NCBI RefSeq assembly: GCF_020217025.1
Contig: NZ_JAIWOF010000025.1
Location: 1-10,000, forward strand
Origin: Flavobacterium sp.
Lineage (GTDB): Bacteria; Bacteroidota; Bacteroidia; Flavobacteriales; Flavobacteriaceae
Reading direction: 5' to 3'
Length of the DNA stretch: 10,000 bases
The notes beneath the pieces were generated by a model that saw nothing but the letters and a program-made list of their open reading frames with translations, was not told the DNA's origin and made no database searches. Positions 5,996 to 10,000 of this stretch are shown piece after piece. Position numbers and translations under genes: made by a program. Position 1 is the first letter of the stretch. Every line of letters starts with the position of its first letter.

Positions 5996-6924
5996 TTTAA
6001 ATTTTGAATGTAATTTAGTGAAAATAATTTGTCCTTTTCAAGTTGGGCTTGTAAATCTGAAAGCGAATTGAATTTTCGCTCGTCTCTAATATGTTCTAGG
6101 ATTGATATTTTTAATTTTTTATTGTAGATATTTTCACTCATATCAAAATAATGAACTTCAATTGATTGTTCATTTTCACCAATTGTTGGATTGTTTCCAA
6201 TATTCATCATACCAAAATACGGAATATCGTTAATTTCACTAAACACTATGTAAACCCCATTTTTGGGTAACAATTTATAACTTTCGTTAATTTGAATATT
6301 AGCGGTTGGAAAACCTAATGTTCTACCAATTTTTTTACCTTCAATCACTTTTCCAGAAATAAAATAGGAATATCCTAAAAATTGATTGGCTAGTTTGATA
6401 TTTCCTTCCATCAAAGCTTTTCGTATTTTGGTAGAACTAATAGCTATTTCATCAATTTCATGAGCGTTAATTTGCTCCACTTCAAAACCATATTTTTTTC
6501 CAAATGAAATTAAATCACCAATGTCAGCAGTTCTATTTTTTCCAAAGCGATGGTCGTGACCAATAATAATTTTGTGAATGTTTAATCTATCAACGAGGAT
6601 TTCTTTCACAAATTCCTCTGCAGATAAATTAGAAAATGCCGCATCAAAAGGATGAATGATAAGGTTATCGATGCCGAACTTATCCAGTAATTCTGCTTTT
6701 TCATCGATAGTATTTAACAACTTAATAGAGGTGTCTTGTTGCAAAACCATTCTTGGATGCGGAAAAAAAGTAAGTAATGAAGATTCGTAAGTGTTATTTT
6801 CCTTTGCTTCAACTACTTTTTTTAAAATAGATTGATGTCCCAAATGAACACCATCAAAAGTACCAATAGTGATGATTGTTTGCTTTAATTGGTTAAAATC
6901 AAAAACAGAATAGTGGGTTTTCAA
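5992..6924 (-). CDS. ribF: Bifunctional riboflavin kinase / FAD synthetase (RibF)
   Basis: This enzyme phosphorylates riboflavin to FMN and then adenylates FMN to FAD. From TTG 6924 the product has 310 residues, the usual family length. The N-terminal nucleotidyltransferase half has GTFDGVHLGH (21-30, with the HxGH site), FPHP (54-57), GHDHRFGKNR (122-131) and SSTKIR (163-168). The C-terminal kinase half has GKKIGRTLGFPTAN (196-209), NIGNNPTIG (241-249), EVHYFD (256-261, with the probable catalytic glutamate) and DERKF. The frame is also open to a TTG at 6963, but a -7 box (6941-6948) lies within that extension, and KTHYSVFDFNQ just before the GTFDG motif resembles a normal RibF N-terminus. 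No ATG is available in this frame upstream of the GTFDG motif. It is translationally coupled to the HTTM gene. Confidence 0.93.
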   Translation of the reverse strand: MKTHYSVFDFNQLKQTIITIGTFDGVHLGHQSILKKVVEAKENNTYESSLLTFFPHPRMVLQQDTSIKLLNTIDEKAELLDKFGIDNLIIHPFDAAFSNLSAEEFVKEILVDRLNIHKIIIGHDHRFGKNRTADIGDLISFGKKYGFEVEQINAHEIDEIAISSTKIRKALMEGNIKLANQFLGYSYFISGKVIEGKKIGRTLGFPTANIQINESYKLLPKNGVYIVFSEINDIPYFGMMNIGNNPTIGENEQSIEVHYFDMSENIYNKKLKISILEHIRDERKFNSLSDLQAQLEKDKLFSLNYIQNLK

Positions 6925-6940
6925 ATTAAAATGGTTTCTG

Positions 6941-6948
6941 CAAAGATA
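6941..6948 (-). promoter_or_regulatory. -7 box of the ribF-HTTM operon
   Basis: On the minus strand this reads TATCTTTG, an exact TAnnTTTG match and the same 8-mer as at the DUF177 promoter. It ends 16 bases before TTG 6924. The TTTG at 6961-6964 is 12 bases upstream, closer than the usual spacer, so the -33 element is uncertain. Confidence 0.5.
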
Positions 6949-7070
6949 TTTGACTTTACTCAAAGAATAAAAGGTTTAAATAAATTATTTAATAAGCAAT
7001 TTAATTAAACTAAAAAAAGAAGTAATTTTGTTAATATTTTCAAAACTAGAACTATTAATCAAAAAATATC

Positions 7071-7078
7071 TATTTTTG
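7071..7078 (+). promoter_or_regulatory. -7 box upstream of the metalloprotease gene
   Basis: TATTTTTG matches TAnnTTTG and lies 21 bases before the ATG at 7100, in a very AT-rich divergent gap shared with ribF. No clear TTG -33 element is present, which could mean a weak or activator-dependent promoter. Confidence 0.5.
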
Positions 7079-7099
7079 TAATTATTAAATTTAACTAAC

Positions 7100-9934
7100 A
7101 TGAAAAAAACATTACTAATTTTAATTTTTTCTGTGTTCTGTGGATTTGTATCAAATGCACAAACCGAGAAATTTTGGAAAGAAGTACCTAATAACGAAGG
7201 TATAGTTAAACACAAAAGTGTTACTAGGGGAAATTTTCCGCTAGAATTTAAATTATTTCAGCTTGATCTTGATGGAATCAAACAGGCTTTATTAAGTGCT
7301 CCTGATAGAAAAGAACTTGACAAAAGAGGAATAATAATCGCATTACCAAACGCAGACGGAAAATTAGAACGCTTTGAAATGTTTGAAGCATCTAATTTTG
7401 ATGCAGAACTTCAAGCACAGTATCCAAACATTCGTGCCTATGCAGGTATGGGTATTGATGACAAAACCGCTCAAGTTCGCTTGAGTTTTGGAGTTAACTC
7501 TCTTCAAACAATGACTTTTAGAGCTAACAAATCTACTGAATTTATGGAGCCATACAATAGTAATGCTACTATTTTTTCTGTTTATAAAAAGTCAAATGTT
7601 AACAACAAATTACCTTTTACTTGTCTTACTAATGAAGAGCAACAAATTGCTGACTTAGGAAGAAATGGTAATACAACCATGACAAGCGATCCTGTTTTGA
7701 GAACATTTCGTTTAGCTTTATCATGTACTGCTGAGTATGCTAATTATTTTGGCGCTTCTAATGCTGCACAAAGCGCATTAGTTTTAACAGCATATAACAA
7801 CACCATGACACGTGTTAATGGAGTTAATAATAGAGATTTAGCTATTCATATGAACATTGTAGCTAACTCAACAAATGTTATTTTTTACAATCCAGCTACA
7901 GATCCTTATTCTGATGCAGTTACTGGTGCTGCAGGTGATTGGAATTTAGAGTTACAAAACACTTTAAGTTCTAGTTTAACTGGCCCAGCTACATCTTTAG
8001 CAGCAAACAATGCGGCTTACGATATAGGTCACCTATTTGGAGCTTCTGGTGGTGGTGGTAACGCAGGATGTATTGGATGTATTTGTACCAATGACACTGC
8101 AGCAACTGATGATAAAAACAAAGGTTCTGGATTCACTTCTCCTGCAGATGATGTACCATCAGGTGACTCATTTGATATTGATTATGTAGCGCATGAAATG
8201 GGACATCAATTAGGTGCAAATCACACTTTTACACACTCAAGAGAGAACAATTCTGTAAACTATGAACCAGGAGGAGGCTCAACAATCATGGCTTACGCTG
8301 GAATTACAAATTTTAATCTTCAAAACAACTCTGACGATTACTTTCATGCGGCAAGTATTGCTCAAGTGCAAGCTAATATGACAACAAAAACATGTGATGT
8401 TGAAACCGCTTTAACTCATGGAGTACCAGTTGTTAATGCAGGTGCAGACTATTCAATTCCTAAAAGCACCCCATTTACTTTAACTGGAACTATGACAGAT
8501 ACTGGAGGAGGAACTTTTACTTATTGTTGGGAACAATATGATGAAGCTACAACCTACTCAGATTTATGTACAGTTTCAGCACTTAATGGAACTGAAGATA
8601 ATGATTGTGTTCCTTCAGCAACAAAGACTTCAGGAGCTGTTTTCAGATCATACCCTCCTAGCACGTCCCCATCTAGAACTTTTCCTAGATTAGAATCTGT
8701 ATTAAGAGGTTCAGTAAGTACGACAGGAGGAAATATTCCTGCTGAATTTTTATCTTCTGTTACAAGAACACTTAACTTCAGATTAACAGGAAGAGATAAT
8801 TCAGTTGGTGGTGGTGGTGGTTTAACACAGTTTGACAATATGGTGGTTACCGTTGCTAACAAAGACGCTTTAAGCGTTTCATATCCAGCTGCTGCAAACA
8901 CAAATGTTTACGCTATTGGCTCTACTCATGTTGTTACTTGGACAGGAACTACAAGTCCAACTACAGGACACCAAACTATAGCAGGAGCGGCAAATGTAGA
9001 TATTTTGTTTTCAAATGATGGAGGGCTAACATTCCCTTATACTTTATTATCAGGAACTCCTAATGACGGTTCGCAATCAGTAACTTTACCAGCAGGTGTT
9101 TCGGGTGCTGATTGTAGATTTAAAGTAAAAGCAAGTGCAAATATTTTCTTTAACATTAGTAAATCATTTGCTGTTGGAAATTATACATACCAAACACAAA
9201 ATATTTGTACTGATTATCCTTTTACATTAAATGCAGCAATTACTGAAAGTGCAGACACTTCTTACCCAGGAGTTGCATTAACCATTACTGATTCTTATAC
9301 AATTTCAGATGCAAATTTTTATGCAAACGTAACGCATCCAAATATTGGCCAATTTAATATCTTATTAATGGCTCCATGGCAAGCATCTTTAAACACAGCG
9401 CTTTGGTATAATAATATTACTTGTACAGGAGCAAATATGAACAAAGGGTTTGATGTTTCAGGCTCTCCTGTTAATTGCGCAACTACAAATGACGGCGGTA
9501 CTTTTGTTCCTTTTTCAAGTGCTAATATTGCAGCTTATGCAGGAAATAATAGTGCTGGATCTTGGAAAGTGTATTTTAAAGATACTGTAGTAGATTCAAA
9601 CGTTAGTGCTGCTTCTTTTAACACTTTTATGATTCAGTTATGTCGTACTGAACAAGTTGCCGTTTTAGCAAGTGAATCTTTTGGATTAGATAATTTTGTA
9701 ATCTATCCAAATCCAAATAGCGGAAACTTTAATGTGCAATTTTCTTCAAATTCAAATAATGAAATTAACATTGTTGTACATGACATGAGAGGAAGAGAAA
9801 TTTTTACTCATAATTATAACAATTCCGGCTTATTTAACGAGTCTATTCAATTAAACAATGTACAATCTGGAATTTATCTTGTAACTGTTCAAGATGGTGA
9901 TAGAAAAGAAGTGAAAAAGATTGTAGTTGAATAA
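7100..9934 (+). CDS. Secreted reprolysin-like zinc metalloprotease with P-domain and T9SS sorting domain
   Basis: A 944-residue exoprotein. A signal peptide (1-20, ending SNA before QTEKF) is followed by a probable prodomain (about 21-198) and a metzincin catalytic domain (about 200-435). The zinc motif is HEMGHQLGANH (365-375; ligands H365, H369, H375; base E366) and the Met-turn is IMAY (396-399). Upstream of it is a glycine- and cysteine-rich stretch (GASGGGGNAGCIGCIC, 314-329). Next come an Ig-like segment (about 445-587), a beta-rich segment (about 590-692), a proprotein-convertase-type P-domain (about 700-850) and a type A T9SS sorting domain (about 861-944; YPNPNSGNF, DMRGRE, GIYLV). 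The T9SS domain implies export across the outer membrane, with release or surface attachment. Substrate unknown; extracellular protein breakdown is likely. It stands alone between its own promoter and terminator, divergent from ribF. Confidence 0.92.
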   Translation: MKKTLLILIFSVFCGFVSNAQTEKFWKEVPNNEGIVKHKSVTRGNFPLEFKLFQLDLDGIKQALLSAPDRKELDKRGIIIALPNADGKLERFEMFEASNFDAELQAQYPNIRAYAGMGIDDKTAQVRLSFGVNSLQTMTFRANKSTEFMEPYNSNATIFSVYKKSNVNNKLPFTCLTNEEQQIADLGRNGNTTMTSDPVLRTFRLALSCTAEYANYFGASNAAQSALVLTAYNNTMTRVNGVNNRDLAIHMNIVANSTNVIFYNPATDPYSDAVTGAAGDWNLELQNTLSSSLTGPATSLAANNAAYDIGHLFGASGGGGNAGCIGCICTNDTAATDDKNKGSGFTSPADDVPSGDSFDIDYVAHEMGHQLGANHTFTHSRENNSVNYEPGGGSTIMAYAGITNFNLQNNSDDYFHAASIAQVQANMTTKTCDVETALTHGVPVVNAGADYSIPKSTPFTLTGTMTDTGGGTFTYCWEQYDEATTYSDLCTVSALNGTEDNDCVPSATKTSGAVFRSYPPSTSPSRTFPRLESVLRGSVSTTGGNIPAEFLSSVTRTLNFRLTGRDNSVGGGGGLTQFDNMVVTVANKDALSVSYPAAANTNVYAIGSTHVVTWTGTTSPTTGHQTIAGAANVDILFSNDGGLTFPYTLLSGTPNDGSQSVTLPAGVSGADCRFKVKASANIFFNISKSFAVGNYTYQTQNICTDYPFTLNAAITESADTSYPGVALTITDSYTISDANFYANVTHPNIGQFNILLMAPWQASLNTALWYNNITCTGANMNKGFDVSGSPVNCATTNDGGTFVPFSSANIAAYAGNNSAGSWKVYFKDTVVDSNVSAASFNTFMIQLCRTEQVAVLASESFGLDNFVIYPNPNSGNFNVQFSSNSNNEINIVVHDMRGREIFTHNYNNSGLFNESIQLNNVQSGIYLVTVQDGDRKEVKKIVVE

Positions 9935-9954
9935 ATAGTAAAATTTACATATTT

Positions 9955-9987
9955 AAAAGAGAGGACATTAGTCTTCTCTTTTTTTTT
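9955..9987 (+). terminator. Rho-independent terminator of the metalloprotease gene
   Basis: AAAAGAGAGGAC (9955-9966) pairs with GTCTTCTCTTTT (9971-9982) in a 12-bp stem with one G-U pair and a 4-base loop (ATTA). It is followed by a T-run to 9987. It starts 20 bases after the stop codon. Confidence 0.85.
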
Positions 9988-10000
9988 GCTATTTTTTTAA

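Noticed and set aside
8047..8090. Cysteine cluster (C324, C327, C329) in the protease as a new metal site
   Set aside because: As far as I recall, this glycine/cysteine stretch recurs in Bacteroidota relatives upstream of the zinc motif; disulfides in a secreted protein are the simpler explanation.
8809..8822. GGT-repeat tract (poly-glycine) as a phase-variable microsatellite
   Set aside because: It is in frame in triplets, encodes a short glycine linker, and is too short for meaningful slippage; a length change would not shift the frame.
8554..8901. 115-codon minus-strand open frame inside the metalloprotease gene
   Set aside because: It is antisense to a clearly coding, well-structured gene; its proline and leucine runs simply mirror glycine and other codons of the real frame.
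1..10000. CRISPR array, insertion sequence, phage or defence island
   Set aside because: No regularly spaced repeats, transposase-like product, long terminal inverted repeats or defence-type domains were found; the genes are mostly core metabolism.

Overview
The window looks like a chromosomal segment of a member of the Bacteroidota, most likely a Flavobacterium-type organism. The reasons are the very AT-rich DNA, the lack of Shine-Dalgarno leaders, repeated TAnnTTTG -7 promoter boxes just upstream of genes, a large exoprotein with a type IX secretion (T9SS) C-terminal sorting domain, and a tRNA gene with no encoded CCA. Most of the content is core metabolism. No CRISPR array, phage, insertion sequence or toxin-antitoxin locus is visible.

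Layout, left to right. (1) 1-1998: the start of a DUF177/YceD-family gene (minus, runs off the left edge, own promoter) and pdxA (minus, vitamin B6 synthesis). pdxA is divergent from riboflavin synthase (plus). The -7 boxes of the last two genes face each other 5 bp apart. (2) 1968-2476: a strong two-way terminator, a 67-residue proline-rich membrane protein with a PID-CTERM-like tail (minus), an AT-rich gap, and a CAU-anticodon tRNA (minus) that looks more like tRNA-Ile2 than elongator tRNA-Met. (3) 2490-4648: methylmalonyl-CoA epimerase (minus), divergent from rbfA and an FtsX/LolE-like permease (plus, 1 bp apart). (4) 4697-6948: a HTTM / vitamin K-dependent gamma-carboxylase-like membrane protein overlapping the end of ribF by 4 bp (ribF first, both minus). 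(5) 7071-9987: a 944-residue secreted metzincin metalloprotease with a P-domain and a T9SS sorting domain (plus), followed by a good terminator.

How the genes relate. Riboflavin synthase and RibF are successive steps toward FMN and FAD. PdxA works in PLP synthesis, whose final oxidase (PdxH) uses FMN, so the shared pdxA/ribE promoter region could couple two cofactor pathways; this is inference. rbfA and the DUF177 gene are tied to ribosome or ribosomal-protein loci.

Three gene starts are set here from promoter or family evidence rather than from the longest open frame: ribE at 1379, the PID-CTERM protein at 2183 and ribF at 6924 (a TTG codon). I see no obviously new defence or mobile system. 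The items most worth a second look are the gamma-carboxylase-like gene coupled to ribF, the face-to-face pdxA/ribE promoters, the PID-CTERM mini-protein and the probably leaderless rbfA mRNA.
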